In this document: in pieces, positions 51,447 to 61,105 of the stretch
Position numbering within the stretch: position 1 is the first letter of the stretch
Layout: every line of letters starts with the position of its first letter
From: Phormidium tenue FACHB-886
GTDB taxonomy: Bacteria > Cyanobacteriota > Cyanobacteriia > Elainellales > Elainellaceae
Direction: 5' to 3'
Length of the DNA stretch: 64,000 nt
NCBI RefSeq assembly: GCF_014764505.1
Contig: NZ_JACXWX010000018.1
Span: 1-64,000 of the forward strand
Translations under genes and position numbers: made by a program
The notes under the pieces: model-generated
Database searches by the model: none
The model's input: the letters and a program-made list of their open reading frames with translations, nothing else
Told to the model about the DNA's origin: nothing

Positions 51447-54400
51447 ATGTCAAACCAGAGCAGCGTACAGTGGCAAGCTGGAGATACCATTCTTGACCTG
51501 TACCGAGTGATCGGGAGTTTGGGACAAGGAGAGTTTGGTGAGGTATATCGGGTGCGGCACTTAGGCTGGAACCTTGACCTTGCGGTCTATAGCCTCCAGC
51601 CTAGTAGTGTAGCGGCGATCGGCGGCAAAGAAGCCTTTGAGCGGGCAGCGGCAGCCTGGATCAACCTGGAGGAGCATCCCCATCTAGCAAGCTGCTACTA
51701 TGCCCGCCGCCTTGGCGAAAATCCGCTAGTGTTCACAGAGTATGTCAGCAGCGGCACACTGCAGCAGCTCATTCAGAGCCGACGGCTCTATGCCAGCGGT
51801 ATTCCTGCCTCGCTGCGCCGTATCCTCGACTTGGCAACTCAAATCGCATGGGGCTTGCAGAGCGCTCATGAGCAGGGTGCAATCCATCGTAGCCTCACTC
51901 CTGACACCGTCCTCATTACTGGCGAAGGCACCGCCAAACTTACACAAATTGGCTTAGCAGGACCGCCTACCGCCTACCAAGCGCCCGAACAAGCCGAACA
52001 AGCCCGATTGACCATCCAAACTGATTTGTGGGGCTGGGGCTTAACGGTACTGGAAATGTTTGTAGGGGCACGAAGCTGGACATCTGGAATGATGGCGGCT
52101 CAGGCGCTAGAAGATTTTCTGGAAGGACGCAGCCTAGATGGTCTGGGGGGCGACTTGGGCGACTTGGGCGATCGTCCCCGGATGCCCGCCGCGCTTGCCC
52201 ATCTGCTGCGCCAGTGCTTTCAAATTAATCCTGACGACCGACCCGCCAGCGCTCAAGCGGTGGCAGAAGAACTACGAACCATTTACCAAACGGCGACAGG
52301 CAGCCCCTACCCGCGTCAGCAGCCATTTCGAGCAGGCATTACAGCCGATGCTTTGAACAATCGAGCGCTGGCGTTCTGGGACTTAGGACAGCCAGATGAA
52401 GCATTGCGGCTATGGGAGCAGGCGCTAGCAATGCAGCCGAACCATCTGAATGCGCTTTACAACCGAGGGCTATTGCGATGGCGAGCAGGCGGCAGCAATG
52501 ATCTAGACTTGCTTAACCAGCTAGAAGCTTACCGTCCCCAGCCCGGCGCTGAACAGCTAGATGGGCAAACAGACTATCTACTAAGCTTGGTGCATCTAGA
52601 GCGAGGAGACTATGAAACTGCGCTCCGGCTTCTTCAAGGCATACAAGCCAAAGGACTTTATCCAGAAACTCTACCTGCGCTGCTGGAGCGAGTACAACAG
52701 CAGCTACCAGATTCAAGACGGTTGCTTCCGGAGTTTAGCGAGCGTGTAACCACCTTTCAGCACAGCATTTCGCACCGCATGGTGTCGCTGACCGTTAACC
52801 CTAGCGGTCGATTTGCCGTATCGGGGGGTGACGATCAAACTATCCGGCTATGGGACATCACCACAGGCCGCTGCATGTACACCTTTCGGGGGCATCAGGG
52901 GCAAGTCTCGGCAGTGACGATCAGCGCCGATGGAAGTCAGCTCCTTTCGGGCAGCCAGGACAAAACCTTGAAGCTGTGGAGCATTGCCGCTAGTACCCAT
53001 TTATTTACATTTGGTGACGATGCTGCAGAAGCTAAGCGGCGGTTTGGCTGGCTGCGGCAGCTATTTGGTAGCCCTCAGCCCACTAGCAGCGGCAATGGGC
53101 ACAAGGGCACGGTGCGATCGGTCGCCTTCAGTGCCGATCGTCGCTACTTGCTGTCTGGCGGCGAAGATGCGGCTGTCAAACTTTGGGATGCCATCACTGG
53201 CAAGTGCCTGCAGACGCTGCGAGAACATCACAGACCTGTGTTTGCGGTAGCATTTGGCGATACAGGACGCTATGCGCTCTCTGCCAGTGAAGACCAGACG
53301 ATCAAGCTGTGGGATATCTCGCTGGGGCAGGTGGTGCAGACGTTTCAAGGGCATCACCTGCTGGTTGCGGCTGCCTATGCGCCCAGCGGACAGTTTGTTT
53401 TAGCAGGCGATACACCCATGAAGCTGTGGGACGTTTCCACAGGGCAGGTGGTGCAGACGTTCGACGACCCCGGTGTGCAGGCGATCGCTTTTAGCCCTGA
53501 CTCGCGCTACGTTTTTTCTGGTGGAAAAGATGGACGGCTGCGGATGTGGGAGGTGTCCACGGGGCGCTGTCTGCACAGTTTTGTACCGCATGAAGCCTCC
53601 ATCCAGGCGATCGCAGTTAGCCCAGACGGTCGGTATGCCCTCTCTACAGATGGCAACAGTCTGAGGCTCTGGGCAATTCAAGGTGCTGTGCCCGACCCCG
53701 CACCGCTACAGCTATCGCAGATCACTGCACCAGTTGTTTTACTAGGCGACCGCCGTTATGAGCAGGAGGTTGCCCAAGCACAGGCAGCTCTAATGCGTGG
53801 CGAAGCTGCCGCTGCTGCTCAGCACCTGCGAACTGCCCGATCGCAATCCGGCTATCAGCAGGGAATGGAAGCGGTGCAGGTTTGGATGAGTTTGTACGCG
53901 TATCTACCCCGTCCGGCGCTACGGGGCATTTGGCAGCAGGCAACCTTGGAGCGACACACAGCGGCAGTGCTTGCCGTTGCCGTTAGTTCAGATGGACGAT
54001 CGATTTTATCGGGCAGTGTTGATTTATCGCTCAAACGCTGGGATCTAGCCACAGAGCGCTGCATCCTCAGTTTGAAAGCTCATAAAGGCGCAGTAGAAGC
54101 GATCGCCTTCCATCCGGAGGGAACTCAAGTCTTATCGGGAAGTGCCGACCAGACGATTGCCTTGTGGGATGTCAATACGGGCGAGTCGATGCGAACGCTG
54201 AGCGGGCACCAAGGCGCGGTTAGAGCGATCGCCTTTCATCCCAAAGGGCGTTATGCCGTCTCGGGCAGCAATGACCAAACCTTGAAGCTGTGGGATGTTG
54301 CAACGGGCCGTTCGCTGCGAACGATGAAACAACACCGCGACGCAATTACCTCTGTGGCGGTCAGCCCAGATGGGCAGCTTCTGCTGTCGGGTAGCGTCGA

Positions 54401-56486
54401 TCAAACCCTCATTCTCTGGACGCTGGCAACGGGCGAATTGCTGCGATTGCTAGAAGGACACAGAGCTAGCGTCAATTCAGTCGCTATTAGTCCAGACGGG
54501 CGCTATGCCGTCTCGGGTAGCGATGACCAAACGCTGAAACTGTGGGTGATCGCCAGCGGAGAGTGCCTGCAAACGTTGACCGGACACGCCGCCCCGGTGC
54601 GATCGGTCGCTTTTAGCCCAGACGGACGTTATATCCTGTCGGGCAGCGACGACTGTACACTCAAGCTGTGGAGCACTGCCGGAGAGTGCCTGCAAACGCT
54701 GACCGGGCACACTGCCCCGGTGCGATCGGTCGCTTTTAGCGTAGAGGCAGGCTATGCCGTGTCTGGCAGCGAGGATCGCACCCTCAAGCTGTGGCTACTG
54801 GATTGGGAGCTAGCCGATCGATATCCCAGCGATTGGGATGAGGTGGCCAGCCCCTACATCGAGAACTTCCTGACGCTTCAAACGCCCAGCCTTGCCCCCT
54901 TGCCTGACCGGGAAGCCGATTCGCAAGCCGTCACCCAAGCGCTAACCCCTCAAGGCACGCCGACTTGGTCAGAAGCCGACTTGTCGCGGCTGCTGCAAAC
55001 GCTCCAACGGGCAGGCTATGGCTGGTTGCGTCCAGAGGGAGTGCGGCAGCAGCTAATTAGCCGGACGCGGGTAGCAGCGCAGTCTGTTCCACAAAACAAC
55101 AATGCGTTTGCAACGGCTTTTGGTACAGAATTTGCAACAGCTTTTGGCACAGATTTGTTTGAGCTTGAGCCAGAAGCAAAAGTGATTTTGACCGTTACAG
55201 AAGGAACGCTCAAAGGCCAAGAATTTATCTTCACCGATCGCACCGTTTGCATTATTGGTCGTGCCAAAGATTGTCATTTGGCGCTGCCCAATGACGACAA
55301 TCACAAAACAGTTTCTCGCTATCATTGTCTGCTGGATATTAACCCACCCGATGTCCGCATTCGGGATTTGGGCAGTCTCCATGGGACTTATCTCAACGGG
55401 CAAATTATTGGGCGGCGCAACCGCAACCAAACCCCTGAAGAAGGCATGCAGATGAACCTATCAGGTTACGATCTGCAGGCTGGAGACGAGATTAAGCTGG
55501 GTAAGACCGTGTTTCGGATTGCGATCGAAGCGCCTCAGGAAGCCCTGCTAATGCAATCTAGGGATCAAACCTTCATTTCAGATCAAACTGCAATAGGGGA
55601 GCGCCCAATGGCTGCGCCAATTCTCTCAACTGGCACAGAGCAAAAGGTCTTGCTGCCTGCGATCGCAGGGTATACAGCCATACGTCAGCTTAGTTCTGAA
55701 GACGATACTGAAACTTATCTGGCTCGTCGTGCTGAAACAGAAGAGCTGGTCACGCTGAAGTTAATTCAACCTGAAAAGAGCGTTCAGCCTGGGATGGTCG
55801 ATACTTTCATCCAGACGGTATCTCCACTCAAGCGGCTTCAGCATCCTCATTTGGTGCGGCTACATGAAGTAGGATATTTCAATGGCACCTTCTTCTTTGT
55901 CTCAGACTATTGGCAGGGCAGCAGTGTCACAACCCGGATGAAGCAAAGCAAGCTCAGCAGCAACGAAGCGGTCGCAATCACCCTGCAGGCACTCGATGCG
56001 CTCGCTTACGCCCACCATAGTGAGACTGCCCAGCTTCAAGGCTTGATCCACGGTGCACTCAACCCTAGCGCAATTGTGCTGAGTGAAACCGGCAAAATTG
56101 CCAAAATTAGCGACTATGGGATTGCTACGGCGTTGCGGCAGGCTGGATTCAGTGGGTTTTCCGGTCGGGCTGCTGCCGAACAAATCGCCTTCATGCCTCG
56201 ACAGCAGGCGATCGACTTTAAATACGCTCAGCCTGATAGCGATGTGTGGGCGACTGCCGCTTGCCTGTACTATATGCTAACGGGAACCACACCGCGCAGC
56301 TTCACGGGTAAAGATCCTTACCTGGTGGTGCTGCAAACTGATCCAGTTCCAATTCGCCAGCGCAACGCCGCAATTCCCCAGTCGATTGCCGAATTAGTCG
56401 ATCTGGCACTGGTAGATAATCCTACTATCTATTTCAAAAATGCGGCAGCGTTTAAGCAAGCGCTGGCATCTGTTGCTCACCCGTAA
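51447..56486 (+). CDS. Giant scaffold: pseudokinase-TPR-2x WD40 propeller-FHA-pseudokinase
   Basis: 1679 residues, cytosolic. Residues 18-280 are a kinase fold with a normal Gly loop (GSLGQGEFGEVY) but no catalytic residues: the beta3 Lys is Tyr48 (LAVYSL), HRD is HRS, DFG is QIG. TPRs occupy about 300-430. WD40 propeller 1 (about 435-770) and propeller 2 (about 835-1118) have seven blades each (e.g. SGSDDQTLKLW, SGSEDRTLKLW). An FHA domain lies at about 1241-1364 (CIIGRAKDCHLAL, VSRYHCLL, LGSLHGTYLNG), with phosphothreonine-binding Arg, Ser, His and Asn in place. Residues 1404-1679 are a second kinase fold without Gly loop and with HGALNP for HRDLKP. It is likely a phospho-dependent assembly platform, perhaps for the active kinase at 47958. 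Confidence 0.88.
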   Translation: MSNQSSVQWQAGDTILDLYRVIGSLGQGEFGEVYRVRHLGWNLDLAVYSLQPSSVAAIGGKEAFERAAAAWINLEEHPHLASCYYARRLGENPLVFTEYVSSGTLQQLIQSRRLYASGIPASLRRILDLATQIAWGLQSAHEQGAIHRSLTPDTVLITGEGTAKLTQIGLAGPPTAYQAPEQAEQARLTIQTDLWGWGLTVLEMFVGARSWTSGMMAAQALEDFLEGRSLDGLGGDLGDLGDRPRMPAALAHLLRQCFQINPDDRPASAQAVAEELRTIYQTATGSPYPRQQPFRAGITADALNNRALAFWDLGQPDEALRLWEQALAMQPNHLNALYNRGLLRWRAGGSNDLDLLNQLEAYRPQPGAEQLDGQTDYLLSLVHLERGDYETALRLLQGIQAKGLYPETLPALLERVQQQLPDSRRLLPEFSERVTTFQHSISHRMVSLTVNPSGRFAVSGGDDQTIRLWDITTGRCMYTFRGHQGQVSAVTISADGSQLLSGSQDKTLKLWSIAASTHLFTFGDDAAEAKRRFGWLRQLFGSPQPTSSGNGHKGTVRSVAFSADRRYLLSGGEDAAVKLWDAITGKCLQTLREHHRPVFAVAFGDTGRYALSASEDQTIKLWDISLGQVVQTFQGHHLLVAAAYAPSGQFVLAGDTPMKLWDVSTGQVVQTFDDPGVQAIAFSPDSRYVFSGGKDGRLRMWEVSTGRCLHSFVPHEASIQAIAVSPDGRYALSTDGNSLRLWAIQGAVPDPAPLQLSQITAPVVLLGDRRYEQEVAQAQAALMRGEAAAAAQHLRTARSQSGYQQGMEAVQVWMSLYAYLPRPALRGIWQQATLERHTAAVLAVAVSSDGRSILSGSVDLSLKRWDLATERCILSLKAHKGAVEAIAFHPEGTQVLSGSADQTIALWDVNTGESMRTLSGHQGAVRAIAFHPKGRYAVSGSNDQTLKLWDVATGRSLRTMKQHRDAITSVAVSPDGQLLLSGSVDQTLILWTLATGELLRLLEGHRASVNSVAISPDGRYAVSGSDDQTLKLWVIASGECLQTLTGHAAPVRSVAFSPDGRYILSGSDDCTLKLWSTAGECLQTLTGHTAPVRSVAFSVEAGYAVSGSEDRTLKLWLLDWELADRYPSDWDEVASPYIENFLTLQTPSLAPLPDREADSQAVTQALTPQGTPTWSEADLSRLLQTLQRAGYGWLRPEGVRQQLISRTRVAAQSVPQNNNAFATAFGTEFATAFGTDLFELEPEAKVILTVTEGTLKGQEFIFTDRTVCIIGRAKDCHLALPNDDNHKTVSRYHCLLDINPPDVRIRDLGSLHGTYLNGQIIGRRNRNQTPEEGMQMNLSGYDLQAGDEIKLGKTVFRIAIEAPQEALLMQSRDQTFISDQTAIGERPMAAPILSTGTEQKVLLPAIAGYTAIRQLSSEDDTETYLARRAETEELVTLKLIQPEKSVQPGMVDTFIQTVSPLKRLQHPHLVRLHEVGYFNGTFFFVSDYWQGSSVTTRMKQSKLSSNEAVAITLQALDALAYAHHSETAQLQGLIHGALNPSAIVLSETGKIAKISDYGIATALRQAGFSGFSGRAAAEQIAFMPRQQAIDFKYAQPDSDVWATAACLYYMLTGTTPRSFTGKDPYLVVLQTDPVPIRQRNAAIPQSIAELVDLALVDNPTIYFKNAAAFKQALASVAHP

Positions 56487-56496
56487 AGATTTGGCG

Positions 56497-56529
56497 TTTG
56501 GCGCTTAAATCAGTTATTTAAGCGCCAAA
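56497..56529. terminator. Perfect 14-bp hairpin, bidirectional, first of two
   Basis: TTTGGCGCTTAAAT and its exact complement enclose cagtt. It lies directly after the scaffold stop and before the convergent REC-TrxR gene's stop. Confidence 0.65.
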
Positions 56530-56543
56530 TGTTATAGAACAGC

Positions 56544-56580
56544 AACTTTTGTGGGCACGCTTCACGTGCCCACAAAAGTT
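56544..56580. terminator. Perfect 16-bp hairpin, bidirectional, second of two
   Basis: AACTTTTGTGGGCACG pairs exactly with its complement around a 5-nt loop (cttca), with AAAAGTT/AACTTTT ends giving T-runs on both strands. Convergent genes share it. Confidence 0.7.
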
Positions 56581-56636
56581 TTCAAACGGAATGACAATAA
56601 CCAAGACTAATATCAACGAAGACTAATATCAGAACC

Positions 56637-58313
56637 CTAAAGAACCTTACTCAGATACTGATGCACAAACTGAACGCAGATCGAACCCTCCCCTACTCCA
56701 GACGCAACCCGCTTCACAGAATTGTGACGCACATCGCCCACGGCAAACACTCCCGGCACATTCGTCTCTAGCAGGTAAGGATCGCGATCGAGCGTCCAGC
56801 CTTTCAGCCGCCGAGAATCGCCCCCGGCATTGCTCTTCAAATCTGGCCCAGTCAAAATAAACCCCCGCGCATCGCGTTCGATAGTACCATCCAGCCACTC
56901 AGTTCGCGGTTCAGCGCCAATGAAAATAAACAGTGAGGTTGCCGGGGCAGTTCTGGTTTCGCCAGTCACCGAATTGTGGATCGTCAGCGCTTCCAGACTG
57001 GTTTCCCCTTTCGCTTCAACAACGCTGGAGAATGATTCAACAGAGATATTAGGCGTTGACTCAATTTGTTCAATCAGATACTGCGACATGCTTTTAGTGA
57101 GTGACTCGCCGCGTACCAGCATTGTTACCTGCCTAGCATACTTCGAGAAATACATAGCGGCTTGCCCCGCCGAATTCGCACCGCCCACAATGTAGACATC
57201 TTCGTCCTGGCAAGCGATCGCCTCCGTTTGGGCAGCACCATAGTAGACTCCTGCTCCCGTGAGGCGATCGGCTCCCGGAATGTTGAGCCGTCGCCATGAC
57301 ACACCCAGCGCCAGGATGAGAGCATGACAGCTAATTTCGCTGCCATCGGCTAACGTGATGATGCGATAGGGGTCTTGAATCCGCATACCCTTTGCTTCTT
57401 GCGGAGTCAGGATCTCGACCCCAAAACGTCTGGCTTGGGTTACTGCCCGTCGGGCCAAATCACTGCCGCTCAGCCCCACGGGAAACCCCAAATAGTTCTC
57501 AATCCGAGAGCTTGTCCCCGCCTGTCCGCCCGGTGCCTCCCGCTCAACCATTACCGTCCGCAGTCCTTCGGATGCACCATACACCGCTGCCGCTAGCCCT
57601 GCCGGACCACCCCCCACAATCACCAAATCATAGAATGGGTTCCCGGCTTGGGTTTGTAGCCCAATTCGCTCGGCAATTTGGGCTGGCGTTGGCCGGAGCA
57701 AGCTCACCCCATCGGCAAACAGCACCAGCGGCAGGTGTAGACTAGGACAGTTAGCATATTCAACGAGCTGCCGGGCTTCTTCGGATAGCTCAATATCTAA
57801 CCATTCGTAAGGAACTTGATTGCGCGCCAAAAAATCTTTGACTTGGTGCGACTGCGGTGACCAGCGATTACCAATCACGCGGATGCCTTCAAACGGTGGA
57901 CGAAAAGACGCCAGCCAATCATCAATCAGATCGTCTAGAACGGGATACAGCCGCTCTTCTGGGGGATCCCAGGGTTTGAGCAGGTAATAGTCGAGTTTGG
58001 CGCTGTTGATGGCGCGAATGGCGGCTTCCGTATCGGCATAAGCGGTAAGCAGCACTCGCTTAGCATCAGGAAATTGCTCGATCGCCTGCTCCAAAAACTC
58101 CACGCCATTCATTTGAGGCATCCGCTGATCGACCAGGAAGATGGCAACGGTTTCATTTCTGAGCTTGAGCTGTTGCAACGCTGTTAATGCGGCAGCGCCA
58201 GAGTCAGCGCGGACGATCCGAAAACGATCGCCATATTGTTTACGGAGATCTCGCGCCACTGCTTGCAAAACATCGGGATCGTCGTCTAACGTAAGAATCA
58301 CTGGTTTAGCCAT
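56637..58313 (-). CDS. Response-regulator receiver fused to thioredoxin-reductase-like flavoprotein
   Basis: 558 residues. Receiver at 1-125 (ILTLDDDPDVLQAV, phospho-Asp in FLVDQRMPQMNG, LLTAYAD, LLKPWDP), a glutaredoxin-like middle (about 140-215, IRVIGNRWSPQSHQVKDFLARN), and an FAD/NAD(P) reductase from about 228 (LVIVGGGPAGLAAAVYG, YIVGGANSAGQAAMYFSK, FAVGDVRHNSVKRVASGVGEG). The CxxC redox pair of true thioredoxin reductases is replaced by GAAQTE, so it cannot reduce thioredoxin in the usual way; this is typical of the fused subgroup. Divergent from a cNMP-domain kinase gene 180 bp away, its probable partner. Confidence 0.9.
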   Translation of the reverse strand: MAKPVILTLDDDPDVLQAVARDLRKQYGDRFRIVRADSGAAALTALQQLKLRNETVAIFLVDQRMPQMNGVEFLEQAIEQFPDAKRVLLTAYADTEAAIRAINSAKLDYYLLKPWDPPEERLYPVLDDLIDDWLASFRPPFEGIRVIGNRWSPQSHQVKDFLARNQVPYEWLDIELSEEARQLVEYANCPSLHLPLVLFADGVSLLRPTPAQIAERIGLQTQAGNPFYDLVIVGGGPAGLAAAVYGASEGLRTVMVEREAPGGQAGTSSRIENYLGFPVGLSGSDLARRAVTQARRFGVEILTPQEAKGMRIQDPYRIITLADGSEISCHALILALGVSWRRLNIPGADRLTGAGVYYGAAQTEAIACQDEDVYIVGGANSAGQAAMYFSKYARQVTMLVRGESLTKSMSQYLIEQIESTPNISVESFSSVVEAKGETSLEALTIHNSVTGETRTAPATSLFIFIGAEPRTEWLDGTIERDARGFILTGPDLKSNAGGDSRRLKGWTLDRDPYLLETNVPGVFAVGDVRHNSVKRVASGVGEGSICVQFVHQYLSKVL

Positions 58314-58493
58314 GCCTGTTGCCCTTCTGCAAAGCTTTAAGATTTCAGTTTACCGATAAAATCCATAAATATATAAATCTGTAAATATATAGTGCTTTGC
58401 TTTGGTATAAATAAAGCACCGTACTTGCCAAAATCAAGACCTATCAGATAATAAGGCACAATTATTCCACGTTATTTGAGGCAATCGGTCATT

Positions 58494-59888
58494 ATGCTTT
58501 GTGTTGAGAATTTACTGAGTTTGGAGCTGTTTCAGGCGCTACCAGAAGAACGGCTGCAATGGATGTGCGATCGCGCTCAGTTGATTGAGCTAGAGACCGA
58601 TCAGATTTTGGTATCTGAAGGCGATCCGGCACATGGGTTTTTCATTTTGCTGGTGGGTCAAACAGGGATGACGCGCAAAACTGACGGGATTGAAATGCCA
58701 ATTGGGCAGCATCAGGCCCCTGCATTTTTTGGTGAAATTCCAGTTCTGACGGGAGAACCCACCCCTGTAACCATTCAAGCACTGACTCCTTGCGAGCTGT
58801 ATGAGCTTTCACCAGATGATTTTTTAACTTTGCTGCATGAGTGCCGCACCTTTGAGCGGCTTGTCTTTCAAACGGTAGCACGTCGATCGCGCGGCTTAGA
58901 ATCTTTTCTTCGCAATCGCGAGAAGATGGCAGCGCTAGGAACCTTAGCGGCTGGGCTTGCCCACGAGCTGAATAACCCAGCGGCGGCTCTGGTACGAGCT
59001 TTAAAGGAAGTCACGCCTGCCTTGCTGGAGCTGCAGCGGATGAATTTAGTGTATGGCAAAGTGCAGGTAGAAGAAGCACATACACAACAATGGCTGAAAG
59101 CGCGAGATGATGGCTATGATGCAATCAGTAAAAAACGTGTTGATCCCATTACCTTGAGCGATCGCGAAGAAGAATTACTCGACTGGCTAGAGGACTATGG
59201 GGTGGATAGCGCCTGGAAACTTGCTGAACCCCTAGCAGAAGCGGGAATCACAATAGAAACGCTAGAGCAGCTAACAGAACGTTGGAAAACAGACTCCACC
59301 GAGCTGCGCGATTTGGGCGTACGCTGGTTAGCTTTATCGTTTGAGGTCATGTCGATGATTACCAGCGGACTGCACGGTGCAGAACGCATCGCTAATTTAG
59401 TTCACTCCATGAAATCCTATTCGCATCTCGATCAAGGGGCGCGGCAGATCGTGGATGTGCATGAAGGGCTGGAAGACACACTGCGGCTATTCTCGTACAA
59501 GATCAAGCACGGTATTGAAATCCGTCGATCGTATGACCGAACGCTGCCAAAAATCTGGGCGTTTGGCAGCGAACTCAACCAAGTGTGGACAAATTTGATC
59601 GACAATGCGATCGATGCCATGAACGAATCAGGAACGCTAGAAATAATCACTTCTAATCACGGAGATCGGATTGAAGTTAAAATTGTTGATTCTGGCGCAG
59701 GGATTCCTGAAGAGATTCGATCGCGGATTTTTGAGCCATTTTTCACGACTAAGCCAGTCGGCAAGGGATCTGGGTTGGGGCTAGAAATGGTGTGGCGAAT
59801 TGTCGAAAATCGGCACCATGGCACGATTTCGCTTGAGTCGCGCCCTGGAAGAACTTGCTTCACCGTTTGCCTGCCGATCGCCAAATAG
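58494..59888 (+). CDS. Histidine kinase with N-terminal cyclic-nucleotide-binding-like domain
   Basis: 464 residues from ATG 58494. A cNMP/CRP-like sensor (about 1-130: LFQALPEERLQWMCDRAQLIELETDQILVSEGDPAHGFFILLVGQ, FFGEIPVLTG) precedes HisKA (ALGTLAAGLAHELNNPAAALVRAL, His about 163), a helical insert and an ATPase ([53 protein letters not shown]). The phosphate-binding cassette is not canonical, so the ligand is uncertain. Its pairing with a divergent receiver-thioredoxin-reductase fusion is a recurrent bacterial arrangement; phosphotransfer to that receiver is the natural expectation. Confidence 0.9.
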   Translation: MLCVENLLSLELFQALPEERLQWMCDRAQLIELETDQILVSEGDPAHGFFILLVGQTGMTRKTDGIEMPIGQHQAPAFFGEIPVLTGEPTPVTIQALTPCELYELSPDDFLTLLHECRTFERLVFQTVARRSRGLESFLRNREKMAALGTLAAGLAHELNNPAAALVRALKEVTPALLELQRMNLVYGKVQVEEAHTQQWLKARDDGYDAISKKRVDPITLSDREEELLDWLEDYGVDSAWKLAEPLAEAGITIETLEQLTERWKTDSTELRDLGVRWLALSFEVMSMITSGLHGAERIANLVHSMKSYSHLDQGARQIVDVHEGLEDTLRLFSYKIKHGIEIRRSYDRTLPKIWAFGSELNQVWTNLIDNAIDAMNESGTLEIITSNHGDRIEVKIVDSGAGIPEEIRSRIFEPFFTTKPVGKGSGLGLEMVWRIVENRHHGTISLESRPGRTCFTVCLPIAK

Positions 59889-59912
59889 CTACTAAACTCG
59901 CTAGCCAGCAAA

Positions 59913-61025
59913 TTAGAACGGTGCGATTTTCAGAAAATCCTGAAATCGTAGAGATTTGGCGACTTCTAGGGTGTGCAATCGGTGGTACCAGCCATAAGCA
60001 ATAAACGCTTCAGGCTCAGTAGAGATTTGCAGAAAATTGGTGCCATACAAGCCCGTCTTTTCGCTACCTTCCACCACAAAATTATCTGGATCGATCGGCT
60101 GATAAGGCCCGGCAATTTGCTCAGAAACGTACCAGTACAAAGAGGAATTTGTGATACGGCGGTGTTTGATGCTCTGCAGCCATCGCTGATTTGAGAACAT
60201 CTTGAAACATGAAAAGAACAGGTGATACTTCCCATCCCGGTAAATAACTTGGGGACGCTCTAGGTGATAAAAGCCCCACATCTCGATCGCTTCCGGTGGA
60301 GCGGCAATTGCTGGGGGCAGAATTTCGTAAGGTCCTGAAATTTTATCGGCAACAGCAAGCCCAACGCATCCTTGAAAGTTACCCGGCACATTTTCAGAAG
60401 CGCAAATGAACAGATAATATTTACCCGTTTTCTCGTCCTTAAAAAGATAAGGATCGCGCCAGTGAAAGTGATTCGTCCAATTGGAGCGACGATACCATAA
60501 GCTGTCTGCTTCAGGTACTAGCAAAGGTCGATCGGAGACACGCTCGAAGTGGACACCATCAGTAGATGTAGCTAAGCCGATCGCCTCGTTGCGGAGATGC
60601 GGCATTTCTTTGCCGCCTGCTGAATAGAATAGGTAGTAGATGCCGTTTTCCTTGTAGGTACAGCCCGCACAGACCCTACCCGATTCCCAATCGTTTGCTT
60701 GATTCGGCTCTAGCAGAATACCCAAATCCTGCCAGTTTTCTAGATCAGTAGAGACTGCTCCACAGATGTTGCTAATCGTCCACCAGGGAGTTAAACCTTC
60801 AACCCCCTTCAGATAAAACATCCGATACACCTCATCGTCTTTGAGAATCCAAGGATCCCAAATCATCGGTTGGTTGCGGTGCGATCGCCGCAGCATGGCT
60901 GTCATTAGTTCGCTAAATTTCAGCTTGCTGCGATCAAGCCATCCCACTTTAGCATCTTCGTGAAATCCAGCAGGCAGGGGTTCAAGAGCAGCAATAATTC
61001 TGCGCTGGAGCGGAGTCAATTTCAT
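59913..61025 (-). CDS. GH68/GH32-like five-bladed propeller glycosidase, cytosolic
   Basis: 370 residues, no signal peptide. The three clan GH-J catalytic positions are in place: nucleophile Asp57 in MIWDPWILKD, stabiliser Asp191 in HFHWRDPYLF, acid/base Glu256 in YHLERPQVIYRDGKYHLFFS. WDxW, RDP and ERP are the spacing of GH68 (levansucrase-type) enzymes, though this protein is shorter. GH68 enzymes transfer fructose from sucrose; an internal enzyme might decorate a metabolite. It is the last gene of the minus-strand MAA operon, 325 bp after a methyltransferase gene, and may act on the same product. Assignment to the family is fairly firm, substrate unknown. Confidence 0.7.
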   Translation of the reverse strand: MKLTPLQRRIIAALEPLPAGFHEDAKVGWLDRSKLKFSELMTAMLRRSHRNQPMIWDPWILKDDEVYRMFYLKGVEGLTPWWTISNICGAVSTDLENWQDLGILLEPNQANDWESGRVCAGCTYKENGIYYLFYSAGGKEMPHLRNEAIGLATSTDGVHFERVSDRPLLVPEADSLWYRRSNWTNHFHWRDPYLFKDEKTGKYYLFICASENVPGNFQGCVGLAVADKISGPYEILPPAIAAPPEAIEMWGFYHLERPQVIYRDGKYHLFFSCFKMFSNQRWLQSIKHRRITNSSLYWYVSEQIAGPYQPIDPDNFVVEGSEKTGLYGTNFLQISTEPEAFIAYGWYHRLHTLEVAKSLRFQDFLKIAPF

Positions 61026-61105
61026 AAACAGCAGTGAATGAAGAGAATGTAAGGAATTTATCCAGTAGATCGTCTGAAAAGTTCCTTTTTAAACCTTGGA
61101 GGTGC

